A stretch of 34,491 nt of DNA from assembly GCA_018692315.1 (NCBI GenBank), contig JABHKC010000200.1, positions 1 through 34,491 of the forward strand, written 5' to 3'. Positions 9,730 through 18,039 of this stretch are shown here, in pieces (position 1 is the stretch's first letter; each line of letters opens with the position of its first letter). Source of the DNA: Bacteroidota bacterium. GTDB taxonomy: Bacteria; Bacteroidota; Bacteroidia; Bacteroidales; JABHKC01. The position numbers and the translations under genes were made by a program. Under the pieces are notes generated by a model. It saw only the letters and a list, made by a program, of their open reading frames with translations, was not told the DNA's origin and ran no database searches.

Positions 9730-10800
9730 TTATATCGAACCTTGTGTAGCAATTCTTGACAAACAAAATCCTTTTGGGTCTAATTGATAATCTTCCAATT
9801 CTTTCCAAACCAAACCAATTCCTCTCCTTAAAGGGGTATATTTTGCTTTTTTAAAAAAATCAATTTCTTGTTTATTGTAAGAATTGTGATCAAATACCCA
9901 ATTTCTAATAAGGGTAATACCTTCTCTAAAAATCTCCTTTGTAGCATATTTTACCATTTCTACACTCTCTTTTTGGCTTAATTCTGGATGAAATGTGCTT
10001 TGAGAAATATATGCTACCATATTTGGTTGTGAATTAAAAATCAATAAGCCGACTAATTTATTATTATCATTCTCGAATGAGAAAGTATGTATTTTATAAG
10101 AATTTGAATTATCATAAATTCTCCATTGCTGAAACTCTGAGGACTGGTCAATTGCAAAAGCATTTTCTTTTTCCTTTAAATTTGCTTGAATTAAATCATT
10201 CACTTGATCAATTTTAGCTTCTGTAGATATATGAAATCTTTTTAATACAAGATTGTTAGTGGATTTAAATGAATAATTAAGTTTTGAAAAAAAACAAAGT
10301 CCTAAAATTTTTGCCTTATCAATCAATCTATTATTTCTATTCAAACTTGACAGATATTTAAAGCTTGGAACAATTCTATTAGCTATTAAAATTTGTTGAT
10401 GTTCATACGGGATTTTGAAACCAAGTTTTTTAAATGGCTTATATGCTGAGGTGAAACCCCAAATAACTTTTACACCATTTTCAATACATTTTTCAAACAA
10501 TACTTGATATAAATTATAAAATACATTTTGACCCCTGTATTTAGGATCAACTAAAGTATCTTCACTTTTACCTGTTAGTACTTTTTCTCCTTTTGAATTT
10601 ATTAAGAAAATAGGAATCACACAATTAGTCCCTGCTATTTCGTCATTATCTTCACCTATTATATATATTGACCTTCCTGCAGGAGAATTATGAAACTCCC
10701 AACGAAATTGTTCTATTGTTCTATTGGAAGAATAGAGACGATTGTGAAAATCATTAATTTTTTTATAGTCTTTTTCTTCGGCCTGTCTATATTTTACCAT
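9730..10800 (-). CDS. GNAT-family N-acetyltransferase
   Basis: A 356-residue protein whose N-terminal 150 residues match the GNAT fold: VKYRQAEEKDYKKINDFHN at the start, then the acetyl-CoA-binding strand-loop-helix VDPKYRGQNVFYNLYQVLFE, where R-G-Q-N replaces the common R/Q-x-x-G-x-G/A, and the FKKLGFK motif. The second half (about 190-356) is less conserved and may be a degenerate second GNAT domain, as in proteins that modify surface sugars. It overlaps the upstream deacetylase-like gene by 7 bases, indicating translational coupling. The likely job is acetylation of a sugar or amino sugar in the glycan made by this operon; the acceptor is unknown. About 230 bases without a convincing gene separate it from the glycosyltransferase. 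Confidence 0.8.
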   Translation of the reverse strand: MVKYRQAEEKDYKKINDFHNRLYSSNRTIEQFRWEFHNSPAGRSIYIIGEDNDEIAGTNCVIPIFLINSKGEKVLTGKSEDTLVDPKYRGQNVFYNLYQVLFEKCIENGVKVIWGFTSAYKPFKKLGFKIPYEHQQILIANRIVPSFKYLSSLNRNNRLIDKAKILGLCFFSKLNYSFKSTNNLVLKRFHISTEAKIDQVNDLIQANLKEKENAFAIDQSSEFQQWRIYDNSNSYKIHTFSFENDNNKLVGLLIFNSQPNMVAYISQSTFHPELSQKESVEMVKYATKEIFREGITLIRNWVFDHNSYNKQEIDFFKKAKYTPLRRGIGLVWKELEDYQLDPKGFCLSRIATQGSI

Positions 10801-12071
10801 ATTAATTTATTTTTGTTAATAATTTCTTGAGGTGTAACACATTCAATTTTATTTTCATATATGTACAATAAGGTTTTTTTATACTCTTTTATGAAGGAAT
10901 TGTACTTATAATTAGTAAAGTATGTATTGTGCCACAGTAGAGAGAATAAACAATTATATTTATTCTTCTCAAAAAAATCAATAATTATATTTCCTATTCT
11001 ATTAGTGTCAATTTTCATATATCTATGAAATGTCCCATCCATAAAATTTAATGGTGCTATTATAAAGTTATAAGGTTTCATTTCACTTATATTGAATGGT
11101 TGAAATGCATTTCCGTATGAATTTCGAAAACCATATCTTTCAGCAAAACCTAGACTAGCATCAAAATTTACAATTGAATCTGAAAGTTTTTTCCAGTCTC
11201 TATGTGGTAAAAAGTTTAAGAAATGATATCGATTAAATGTAGTGTTCAGATTTCCTTTTTCAATTTCTTCATTGATACTTAGTTTATCACACGATTTGTG
11301 TAAGCCATTAATAAATCCATTTGCATTAACTTGATTCAATAGCTTTTGTTCTTTTTCTATAGAATAATCAGCATTTTTAATATTAGAATTTCTATTGCTT
11401 TTCGTAACTAACCAAAAAAAAGTTGAACGAATGTCATATTCTGAATCAATTTTGATAATTTTATCAATATTTTTCCAATGTGGCTTTCTTAAAATTTCAT
11501 TAAATATTAATGTTAATATTACATCCAACCGCATCTTTTTAATAGCCCAAAAACCGTCTTGTACAAATGAACCATAAATTGTATCAATATCATGCGAAAC
11601 AAAGAAGGAACTTTTTCTAAGTGCATTTTTCATGCCGAATGAATCTATTATTTGATCAATATAATGCTGTACAAGATTAATTTCAATGCAATTATATTTT
11701 TCTTGATAACATGAATGTAATAAAAATCTTCCATGATTATCTAAATCAGATTCTTTAGGTGAGAATTCTTGCAAACAATTAATCATATAAAAAGTTGTAG
11801 CCAGAAGATCTTTCTTTCTATTTTTATCAAATATTATTTGTTTATTTTTTAAGATATTTGAGTGCGATAAATCTGGAGAGTCTTTAACTAATTCATCGTA
11901 AAATTCACATGCAATAACTTGTGTTTTTGAATGTGAATGGTCCCAGATCATATCAGCTTCCTCTGGAATGTCAATAAATTGAAAAGTAATATCTTGATTC
12001 TTTTCAACTATTTTTAAGGTATAAAGAATAGGATGATAATAATTAGTTCCTTTTTTTATGTATAATTTCAT
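10794..12071 (-). CDS. Polysaccharide deacetylase-like protein (NodB-related)
   Basis: First gene of the glycan operon. I use the ATG at 12071 (MKLYIKKGTNYYHPILYTLK), giving 425 residues; an ATG at 12122 and a TTG at 12149 are in frame upstream, so the protein could be up to 451 residues. The middle holds FVSHDIDTIYG (SHDID at 159-163 from the chosen start), the Asp-pair motif that opens NodB deacetylase domains, then STFFW, INGLHKS and later GFRNSYGNAFQPF, all in the family order. These enzymes use a metal to remove N- or O-acetyl groups from sugars. Catalytic activity is not certain because the His-x3-His metal motif is not obvious. An N-terminal non-catalytic domain precedes it. It overlaps the GNAT gene by 7 bases. 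Confidence 0.78.
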   Translation of the reverse strand: MKLYIKKGTNYYHPILYTLKIVEKNQDITFQFIDIPEEADMIWDHSHSKTQVIACEFYDELVKDSPDLSHSNILKNKQIIFDKNRKKDLLATTFYMINCLQEFSPKESDLDNHGRFLLHSCYQEKYNCIEINLVQHYIDQIIDSFGMKNALRKSSFFVSHDIDTIYGSFVQDGFWAIKKMRLDVILTLIFNEILRKPHWKNIDKIIKIDSEYDIRSTFFWLVTKSNRNSNIKNADYSIEKEQKLLNQVNANGFINGLHKSCDKLSINEEIEKGNLNTTFNRYHFLNFLPHRDWKKLSDSIVNFDASLGFAERYGFRNSYGNAFQPFNISEMKPYNFIIAPLNFMDGTFHRYMKIDTNRIGNIIIDFFEKNKYNCLFSLLWHNTYFTNYKYNSFIKEYKKTLLYIYENKIECVTPQEIINKNKLIW

Positions 12072-12261
12072 GTATAATCTTTTTCTAAATAATTCAATCT
12101 TTGAGATAGTCTCAAATATCATATATTCATTTAATTCATATTTTAGCAAAAATAATACTATTTACATAAAACTCTAAAAATAATGCCATTTTGTAGGATC
12201 ATATAACAAATGTGCGAAACTTAATTGTGTAGGTGAACTACTTCCAAAAAACAAATTCAAA

Positions 12262-13242
12262 CTAATAATCTGCATATTTCTCAGAAATTTGCCCTAAAAT
12301 CCCCATCAACTCATCATAGTCGCTGCAACGAAGCATTGCTATTCGTAAATCGCGAAAATAAGGCAATCCTTTGAATGATTGTGCCATATGACGACGCAGA
12401 CGAATTATTCCTCGTGGCGTGCCTGCATAATCTATTGATTTGTCAATATGAATTTTTAGCAGTTCAAGCTGCTGAGGAATAGTGAGTTTTGCTAATAATT
12501 CTCCGGTTTCGAGGAAATGTTTTATTTCTTTGAAAATATATGGTTTTCCTATACTTGCCCGACCAACCATTATTGCATCAACACCGTATCTATTGAACAT
12601 TTCTAAAGCAATTTCAGGATTGTCAATGTCGCCGTTTCCTATCACAGGAATTTTTATGCGTGGATTATTTTTTACTTCTCCAATGAGAGTCCAGTCTGCC
12701 TCGCCTTTATACATTTGAGTGCGAGTACGTCCATGAATTGTAATTGCCTTTATTCCAACATCTTGCAATCGTTCAGCAATTTCAACTATATTTTTATTGC
12801 TTTCGTCCCAACCAAGACGAGTTTTCGCTGTTACCGGAAGTTTTGTGGCTTTTACGACTTCGGCAGTCATTTCCACCATTTTCGGAATATCTTTCATCAA
12901 ACCTGCTCCACCGCCTTTTGTAGCAATTTTTTTTACAGGGCAACCAAAATTCAGGTCAATAAGTTCAGGATTTAGATTTTCAGCTAATTTTGCAGCTTCA
13001 ACCATCGATTCAATTTTATTTCCATAAAGTTGAATACCTATAGGACGTTCATAATCAAATATTTCCATTTTCTGAATACTCCTTTTCACATCTCTGATGA
13101 GAGCTTCGGACGAAACAAATTCGGTGTACATCATATCTGCACCGTATTGTTTGCACAACGAACGAAACACAATGTCGGTAACATCCTCTAATGGAGCAAG
13201 GAAAACAGGATATTTGGGAAATTCAATATTGTCGATTTTCAT
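12262..13242 (-). CDS. dusB: tRNA-dihydrouridine synthase DusB
   Basis: A 326-residue FMN-dependent TIM-barrel enzyme that reduces uridine to dihydrouridine in tRNA. The start FPVFLAPLEDVTD-like segment (PKYPVFLAPLEDVTDIVFRS) is the flavin-binding first strand; the QLYGNK motif, DLNFGCPVKKIATKGGGAGL with the catalytic Cys near residue 100, TIHGRTRTQMYKGEADW and GNGDI follow in canonical order. The GR-A-x-I-GKP phosphate-binding loop (VGRASIGKPYIF) is present and the C-terminal helical RNA-binding domain (RRHMAQSFKGLPYFRDLR) is intact. Length matches the family. It is divergent from the CPBP protease gene, sharing a 111-base AT-rich intergenic region. Cytoplasmic housekeeping gene. Confidence 0.96.
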   Translation of the reverse strand: MKIDNIEFPKYPVFLAPLEDVTDIVFRSLCKQYGADMMYTEFVSSEALIRDVKRSIQKMEIFDYERPIGIQLYGNKIESMVEAAKLAENLNPELIDLNFGCPVKKIATKGGGAGLMKDIPKMVEMTAEVVKATKLPVTAKTRLGWDESNKNIVEIAERLQDVGIKAITIHGRTRTQMYKGEADWTLIGEVKNNPRIKIPVIGNGDIDNPEIALEMFNRYGVDAIMVGRASIGKPYIFKEIKHFLETGELLAKLTIPQQLELLKIHIDKSIDYAGTPRGIIRLRRHMAQSFKGLPYFRDLRIAMLRCSDYDELMGILGQISEKYADY

Positions 13243-13260
13243 TTGCTGGAAATTGGAAAA

Positions 13261-13290
13261 TAAAAATTAAAAATTAAAAATTAAAAAAAA
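13261..13290. repeat. Short AT tandem repeat between divergent genes
   Basis: Three to four copies of an 8-base TAAAAATT-type unit ending in an A run. It lies in the divergent spacer between dusB and the CPBP gene. A TACTTTTG (-7-like) follows at 13291-13298 on the plus strand, so the AT run may act as an upstream curved-DNA element; no TTTG box sits 19 bases upstream. Confidence 0.5.
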
Positions 13291-13353
13291 TACTTTTGCA
13301 TTTTGCAAAAATAGATACAATTTATGATAAGTTTAAAATGAAATTCATAATTC

Positions 13354-14271
13354 ATGTTTGAAAATTCGTCATTCTTCACAAAAATATTTATGATTGCGTT
13401 TATCGTAATCTCCTGTTTTTTAATTATTTTCGTTATAGGATTAGTTTTAGCAATTCCAATTTTCGATTTAAATATTTTTACTGATCCATCAATTCTCGAT
13501 TCCGAAAATCTGAAAAAAAACGTAGATTTTTTAAAATATCTGCAAATCCTTCAATCTGTTGGACTTTTTGTATTGCCTCCATTTATAATTGCATTTTTAT
13601 TTTCATATAAAATAAAAAATTACTTAAAGTTAGACACAGGAATTTCCCCTTCATTTTTTATTATTGCTGTTATAGTAATGATTTCTGGTTTGCCAATAAT
13701 AGAATTTCTTGCAAGAATAAATTCATTTTTAGAACTTCCTGAATTTATGTCCGGCATAGAGAATTGGATGAAAAATGCCGAAGAAAAAGCTGCAGAATTA
13801 ACAGCAATTTTTCTGCAAACAAAAGGATTTAACGATCTGTTAGTTAACCTCTTAATGATTGCAATAATTCCTGCAATTGGCGAAGAATTACTTTTTCGAG
13901 GAGTTGTTCAAAAAGTTTTTATTGATTTAACTAAAAATATTCATTGGGGAATTTTTATTTCTGCATTTATTTTTAGTGCCGGGCATTTCCAGTTCTATGG
14001 CTTTCTTCCACGATTGGCGCTCGGAATGTTTTTTGGATATTTGTTAGTTTGGAGTGGCTCAATTTGGCTACCAATAATTGCTCATTTCGTGCAAAATGCG
14101 ATGGCAGTTTTTTTCTATCATTTTTTCGCAGATAAGTTCAGCGAAGAAGAAATTTTTGAATTAAGTGAAAATTATATTGATTCAAATTTATTATTGATTC
14201 TCAGTTTTTTAGTTCTTATTTCAGGAATTTTCATTATCCGAATGATTAATCGTAGAAAAGTACAAGTTTAG
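13354..14271 (+). CDS. CPBP-family intramembrane glutamic endopeptidase
   Basis: A 305-residue polytopic membrane protein of the CPBP (CAAX protease / bacteriocin-processing) family. The defining motif GEELLFRG lies at about residues 175-182 with the catalytic Glu pair and Arg; the second motif contains a His in SAGHFQFYGF (about 210), and a third His/Asn motif is IIAHFVQNA (about 243). Around seven hydrophobic segments are visible, including one close to each terminus. Family members cleave prenylated or other substrates within the membrane; in bacteria many roles are unknown, including bacteriocin immunity. No bacteriocin gene is next to it. Its stop codon falls inside a hairpin shared with the convergent gene at 14287. 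Confidence 0.92.
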   Translation: MFENSSFFTKIFMIAFIVISCFLIIFVIGLVLAIPIFDLNIFTDPSILDSENLKKNVDFLKYLQILQSVGLFVLPPFIIAFLFSYKIKNYLKLDTGISPSFFIIAVIVMISGLPIIEFLARINSFLELPEFMSGIENWMKNAEEKAAELTAIFLQTKGFNDLLVNLLMIAIIPAIGEELLFRGVVQKVFIDLTKNIHWGIFISAFIFSAGHFQFYGFLPRLALGMFFGYLLVWSGSIWLPIIAHFVQNAMAVFFYHFFADKFSEEEIFELSENYIDSNLLLILSFLVLISGIFIIRMINRRKVQV

Positions 14272-14298
14272 TTTTCAATATAAATTTCAATTGAAAAC
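14271..14298. terminator. Bidirectional hairpin at convergent gene ends
   Basis: GTTTTCAAT (14271-14279) pairs with ATTGAAAAC (14290-14298), a perfect 9-base stem with a 10-base loop. It begins on the last base of the CPBP stop codon and its loop contains most of the stop of the convergent 267-residue gene. No long T-run follows on either strand, so it is a candidate only. Confidence 0.45.
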
Positions 14299-15090
14299 CA
14301 AAGAGTATTGATTAATATTATTAGATTTTGCTTTCTTAGCAATTCTAATTTGTTTAATTTTCTTTTCTCTACGATCAGCCATTTTTTGAGCAGATGTTTC
14401 TTCTTTTTCCGATTTTCTGAAAACATATGTTAGCCCATATTCTTTAGATAGTTCCCTCTTTTCATTTTCGGAAAATTCGCCATAGAATTCTTCTACTTCG
14501 TTCCAAATTTTCAGAATTATACCATCTGCTTCTTTCCGCAGTTCGCTCACTTTTTGGGAATTATTTACAGTAATTTTCTGTAAGTCTTTTTGAAGTTGAT
14601 AGCTTGACACAAATCTTTCATACCACACTTTAACAACAGCAATAGTAGGATTTGTCATTGGATTTCCTCCATATGCAATCCTCTCCCTTTCACCATCAAT
14701 AATAATTTTTCCCCATTTGATAACTTCTGCTTCAGTTTTTAGTGCCGGAACTTTTTTAGTACTTGGATTTAATCCATAATAAGTTCTGGCTTTTACGGGA
14801 ATTTCTCCACGTAATATTGCAAAATTCAAAATTTGGATAAAATGAGAAATATATAGTTTAGATTTTTTAAATAAGGAGGAATAATCTCTATTCCGTGAAA
14901 CTTGATTTTCAAAAGCAATCTTTTGTCTATCAATAGTTTGCTCAAAAATTGGCAAAAATCTTTTTGTATTTTGTAAGGTATTTTGTGAAAACGCCAATTC
15001 ATTGTGAAGCACATTTTCAGATTTCTCGAATGCCGTCTTCAGTGCACGAAACCGTGCTATATCAGTATTTGGTAAGCGTCTATATGGCAT
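14287..15090 (-). CDS. Conserved hypothetical protein (MPYRRLPNTD family)
   Basis: A 267-residue protein with the start MPYRRLPNTDIARFRALKTA, an N-terminus I recognise from uncharacterised Bacteroidota proteins; no function is known to me. It is highly charged and predicted mostly helical, with no signal peptide or membrane segment, so it is probably cytoplasmic. A central conserved-looking stretch reads FAILRGEIPVKARTYYGL, followed by a region with KWGKIIIDGERERIA and NPMTNPTIAVVKVWYERF. The C-terminal 40 residues are Lys/Arg/Glu-rich and probably disordered. It has its own promoter (15136-15165) and converges on the CPBP gene, so it forms a single-gene unit. Nucleic-acid binding is conceivable from the charge pattern but not shown. 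Confidence 0.85.
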   Translation of the reverse strand: MPYRRLPNTDIARFRALKTAFEKSENVLHNELAFSQNTLQNTKRFLPIFEQTIDRQKIAFENQVSRNRDYSSLFKKSKLYISHFIQILNFAILRGEIPVKARTYYGLNPSTKKVPALKTEAEVIKWGKIIIDGERERIAYGGNPMTNPTIAVVKVWYERFVSSYQLQKDLQKITVNNSQKVSELRKEADGIILKIWNEVEEFYGEFSENEKRELSKEYGLTYVFRKSEKEETSAQKMADRREKKIKQIRIAKKAKSNNINQYSLVFN

Positions 15091-15432
15091 TAAATATTTT
15101 GTTAATATCTTGTTTAAAACTTCTTAATAAACCTGCAAAGATATTAAATCAATATTTCAATCAACTATTTGAAGCCATGTTTTTAATACTTTTTTATTAA
15201 CAAGTTGTTAGTAAAATCAAATTACATTTCTGTTAATAACTTTATACTAAAAATATTAAGTTTCCTGAAAATCAATTCAAAAATTTGTGGAATTTTGCAC
15301 CTTCATTTAAAATAAGTTTGTCGAAATAATGTTATTAATCAACAAGTTCTTTAAAAGTAATGAATATTTTTAAAAATACATTTGAATAAATAATATTTAA
15401 GTTCTAATTTTAACCCCTTAAAAATTTATGAT
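15091..15432. other. 342-base divergent intergenic region
   Basis: No open frame of coding quality. It carries a promoter for the hypothetical gene (15136-15165, minus) and a TACATTTG box (15377-15384, plus) about 50 bases before the tonB start, though TTTG is missing at the expected -33 distance. The rest is AT-rich with no repeat or RNA structure that I can support. Confidence 0.55.
15136..15165 (-). promoter_or_regulatory. Bacteroidota-type promoter for the hypothetical gene
   Basis: On the minus strand GTTG (15165-15162), an 18-base spacer, then TATCTTTG (15143-15136), matching TAnnTTTG exactly. It lies about 45 bases before the ATG at 15090. The -33 box has one mismatch and the spacer is one base short. 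Confidence 0.5.
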
Positions 15433-16107
15433 ATGGAAATAAAAAAATCGCCTAAAGCCGACTTAGAGAAGCAAAGAGTCATTTTTATAGAAATTGGCTT
15501 AGTTTTAGCTCTATCATTGATATTGTTTGCATTTGAATGGACAAGCTCCAAAGGTTCTGCCGGAGATTTAGGGCAATTAAGCAATGTTGATAGCGAAGAA
15601 GAAATTATTCCGATTACAAGGCAGGAAGAAGTAAAACCACCTCCTCCACCTCCTCCACCACAAGTTACCGAAGTTTTAAATATTGTTGAAGACGATGTTG
15701 AAATTGAGGAAGAGCTGGAAATAGAAGAAACAGAAGCCGACGAAGAGACAGAAGTAGAAATTATTGAAGTTGCCGATGAGGAGGAAGAAGCCGAGATATT
15801 TCATATTGTTGAGGATATGCCGCAGTTTCCTGGCGGAGATATTGAACTTCGAAAATATATCGCAACAAAAGTAGTTTATCCGCAAATAGCGAGAGAAACC
15901 GGTATTGAAGGAAAAGTTTACGTATCTTTTGTTGTAAATTCAAAAGGTGCCGTAACAAAAGTTCAATTAGTTAGAGGAGTTGATCCTCTTCTTGACAAAG
16001 AGGCTTTAAAAGTAATAGAAGGATTGCCAAAATGGACACCGGGCAAGCAAAGAGGGAAACCTGTGAATGTTTCGTTTACTGTGCCAATTACTTTTAAGCT
16101 TGGATAA
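15433..16107 (+). CDS. TonB-family energy transducer
   Basis: A 224-residue inner-membrane protein that transmits proton-motive energy to outer-membrane TonB-dependent receptors. The cytoplasmic start MEIKKSPKADLEKQR is the Bacteroidota signature; one membrane helix follows (about 17-36, ending LFAFEW). The periplasmic linker has eight consecutive prolines (69-76) and then an unusually acidic stretch (about 86-121, mostly Glu/Asp). The TonB C-terminal domain (140-224) contains YPQIARETGIEGKVYVSF, VRGVDPLLDKEAL and WTPGKQRGKPV. A second TonB with the same start lies at 24251. No exbB/exbD is adjacent, so it relies on a motor encoded elsewhere. A strong terminator follows, making it a single-gene transcript. 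Confidence 0.95.
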   Translation: MEIKKSPKADLEKQRVIFIEIGLVLALSLILFAFEWTSSKGSAGDLGQLSNVDSEEEIIPITRQEEVKPPPPPPPPQVTEVLNIVEDDVEIEEELEIEETEADEETEVEIIEVADEEEEAEIFHIVEDMPQFPGGDIELRKYIATKVVYPQIARETGIEGKVYVSFVVNSKGAVTKVQLVRGVDPLLDKEALKVIEGLPKWTPGKQRGKPVNVSFTVPITFKLG

Positions 16108-16139
16108 AAAATAAGAATCAAAGTTGAAATAATAACATT

Positions 16140-16167
16140 AAAACCCTGATAATAAAATCAGGGTTTT
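16140..16167 (+). terminator. Rho-independent terminator after tonB
   Basis: AAAACCCTGAT (16140-16150), a 6-base loop and ATCAGGGTTTT (16157-16167) form an 11-base stem ending in a T-rich tract (TTTTCTGTTTT). It starts 33 bases past the tonB stop and is the clearest terminator in the window. Confidence 0.85.
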
Positions 16168-16238
16168 CTGTTTTAACTAAATTCTCATAAATTTATTAAT
16201 CCATTATATTAAGGAGTTTTTCATTCAAAAAAAAATTA

Positions 16239-17429
16239 ATGTCAGGATATTTAACTACAGACGATAAAGAATTAGCAATATTAATTGGAGTTGTAAATCA
16301 GCAACAAAACGAAAAGCAAGTTGAAGAATATTTGAACGAACTTGCTTTTCTTGTAGAAACAGCCGGAGCAGTTCCAGTTAAAAAATTCACTCAAAAAGTA
16401 GATCAGGCAAATCCTAAAACATTTGTTGGTTCTGGGAAACTAAACGAAATAATTGGTTTTGTTAAAGAAAATGAAATAAATCTGGTAGTTTTCGACGATG
16501 AACTTACTCCAACTCAACTAAGAAATATTGAAAAAGCCATTGAATGTAAAATTCTTGACAGAACAAATTTAATATTAGACATTTTTGCGAAAAGGGCAAG
16601 AACTGCGCATTCAAAAGTACAGGTAGAGTTAGCACAATACGAATATCTGTTACCACGACTAACAAGAATGTGGACACACTTAGAACGACAAAGAGGCGGA
16701 ATTGGATTGAGAGGACCAGGTGAAACCGAAATTGAGACAGATAGACGAATCATACGCGATAAAATTTCTAATCTGAAAGTTCAACTGAAACAAATTGATA
16801 AGCAAATGGCTACTCAACGAAAAAATCGTGGAAAATTAGTCAGAGTTTCATTAGTCGGATATACCAATGTCGGAAAATCGACAATAATGAATATGCTTAG
16901 TAAATCAAATATCTTTGCTGAAAATAAACTTTTTGCAACTCTCGACACAACTGTTAGAAAGGTTGTGATAGAAAATTTGCCTTTCCTGTTGTCCGATACA
17001 GTTGGTTTTATTAGAAAGCTCCCACACAACTTAGTTGAATCTTTCAAATCTACACTCGACGAAGTTCGTGAAGCAGACATTTTGATTCATGTTGTAGATA
17101 TTTCTCATCCTAATTTTGAAGAACAAATATTGACAGTAAATAGAACCTTGCAAGAATTAGATGCAATAAATAAACCTATTCTGCTGGTATTTAACAAAAT
17201 TGATGCTTTTTCTTATATAGAAAAAGATGAAGACGATTTAACTCCTATACTTAAGGAAAACTTTAGCCTTGAAGATCTTAAAAAAACCTGGATCACAAAA
17301 AACGATTATCCAAGCATTCTAATTTCTGCAAAAACAAAAAATAATATTGATGAATTTCGGGATATATTATACCATCATGTGAAAATTGTCCATAAAAAGA
17401 GATATCCTTATAATGAATTTTTATACTAA
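16239..17429 (+). CDS. hflX: GTPase HflX
   Basis: A 396-residue ribosome-associated GTPase. The N-terminal domain holds [20 protein letters not shown], and the HflX signature [18 protein letters not shown] (about 153-170) precedes a coiled-coil linker. The G domain shows G1 GYTNVGKS (about 207-214), G2 Thr in [11 protein letters not shown]3 DTVGF (about 253) and G4 NKID (about 319). HflX binds the 50S subunit and splits stalled or hibernating ribosomes under stress. Length is normal for the family. It is transcribed away from the tonB terminator; the usual hfq partner is absent next to it, as in most Bacteroidota. A 9-base hairpin without a T-run spans its stop codon (17425-17449). Confidence 0.96.
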   Translation: MSGYLTTDDKELAILIGVVNQQQNEKQVEEYLNELAFLVETAGAVPVKKFTQKVDQANPKTFVGSGKLNEIIGFVKENEINLVVFDDELTPTQLRNIEKAIECKILDRTNLILDIFAKRARTAHSKVQVELAQYEYLLPRLTRMWTHLERQRGGIGLRGPGETEIETDRRIIRDKISNLKVQLKQIDKQMATQRKNRGKLVRVSLVGYTNVGKSTIMNMLSKSNIFAENKLFATLDTTVRKVVIENLPFLLSDTVGFIRKLPHNLVESFKSTLDEVREADILIHVVDISHPNFEEQILTVNRTLQELDAINKPILLVFNKIDAFSYIEKDEDDLTPILKENFSLEDLKKTWITKNDYPSILISAKTKNNIDEFRDILYHHVKIVHKKRYPYNEFLY

Positions 17430-17510
17430 TTCTTCCTTTTAGAATTAGTTAAAGTCCCTGAAATTCCTTTATTGCAAGAGCTAATTTTGTATTTTTTTTT
17501 TACGTAAACA

Positions 17511-17552
17511 CTATTCAAATAGTTCTTCAACAATTTCTTTGAATAGATTTTT
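17511..17552 (+). terminator. Possible terminator downstream of hflX
   Basis: CTATTCAAA (17511-17519) and TTTGAATAG (17538-17546) are perfect 9-base complements around an 18-base loop, followed by ATTTTTT. It is 80 bases past hflX and directly before the promoter of the next gene. The large loop and AU-rich stem make it weak. Confidence 0.4.
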
Positions 17553-17561
17553 TGAAAAATA

Positions 17562-17593
17562 TTTGTATTTTTAAATAATACATATTACATTTG
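17562..17593 (+). promoter_or_regulatory. Bacteroidota-type promoter for the biotinyl-like gene
   Basis: TTTG (17562-17565), 20 bases, then TACATTTG (17586-17593). Both boxes match the consensus, with a spacer one base longer than 19. The start codon is 80 bases downstream, implying a leader of about 70 bases. Confidence 0.55.
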
Positions 17594-17672
17594 CTTCAAT
17601 TATCAGTTTATTTCAACTCTTTTTCCCAAACAAGAGTTAATAGATTATTGTTTTACTTAAAAAATTAAAATT

Positions 17673-17912
17673 ATGTGTACAATTCAAGCCCACATGTCAG
17701 GAGTTTTTCATTTTACAGATGGAAGTATTCCAAAAGTCAAAATTGGTGATAACATTGAAATTGATCAAACCGTAGGATTTATTGAAGCAGAAGGCGAGTA
17801 TAGCCCAGTTATTTCTTCGTGCGAAGGTGAAGTTAAAGAAATTAAAACTAATGAAAATGAAGATATTGAGGTAAAAAATGAAATTTTCATTATTCAATCA
17901 GAAGGTTGTTAG
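17673..17912 (+). CDS. Stand-alone biotinyl/lipoyl-like carrier domain lacking the biotin lysine
   Basis: A 79-residue protein that aligns over its length with the biotinyl domain of acetyl-CoA carboxylase carrier protein: AHMSGVFHF at residues 6-14, GDNIEIDQTVGFIEAE at 25-40, then GEVKEIKTNENEDIEVKNEIFII (given here as GEVKEIK near 52-58 and FII near 72). Where active carriers have E-A-M-K-M, this one has E-A-E-G-E (38-42), so Gly41 replaces the lysine that receives biotin. It therefore keeps the barrel fold but cannot be biotinylated at the normal site. It has its own promoter and no carboxylase gene beside it. A structural or regulatory role is possible; function unknown. Cys residues at 2, 50 and 79 are notable in so short a protein. 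Confidence 0.75.
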   Translation: MCTIQAHMSGVFHFTDGSIPKVKIGDNIEIDQTVGFIEAEGEYSPVISSCEGEVKEIKTNENEDIEVKNEIFIIQSEGC

Positions 17913-18039
17913 ATTTAGGGGATAGTAGAGATAGGCCTATATTGGCTTTATGAACAAGTAACATATTTCATATTACTATCTATGACATTATTAAAAATAC
18001 AAAAAAATGGAATAAAACAACAATCAGTTTTATGTGTAT

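Noticed and set aside
9507-9752. Possible 81-residue membrane peptide between the GNAT and glycosyltransferase genes
   Set aside because: It needs a TTG start inside the GNAT gene, has no ATG, and its composition is that of translated AT-rich spacer. I leave the roughly 230 bases as non-coding.
13261-13290. AT tandem repeat as a CRISPR or origin iteron
   Set aside because: The unit is only about 8 bases, has no spacers, and lacks dnaA boxes or a nearby replication gene.
14949-15200. 83-residue plus-strand frame over the start of the hypothetical gene
   Set aside because: It runs antisense to a well-supported coding region and has no family features.
17425-17449. 9-base hairpin over the hflX stop codon as an intrinsic terminator
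   Set aside because: No T-run follows; the stem is AT-rich. Mentioned under hflX only.
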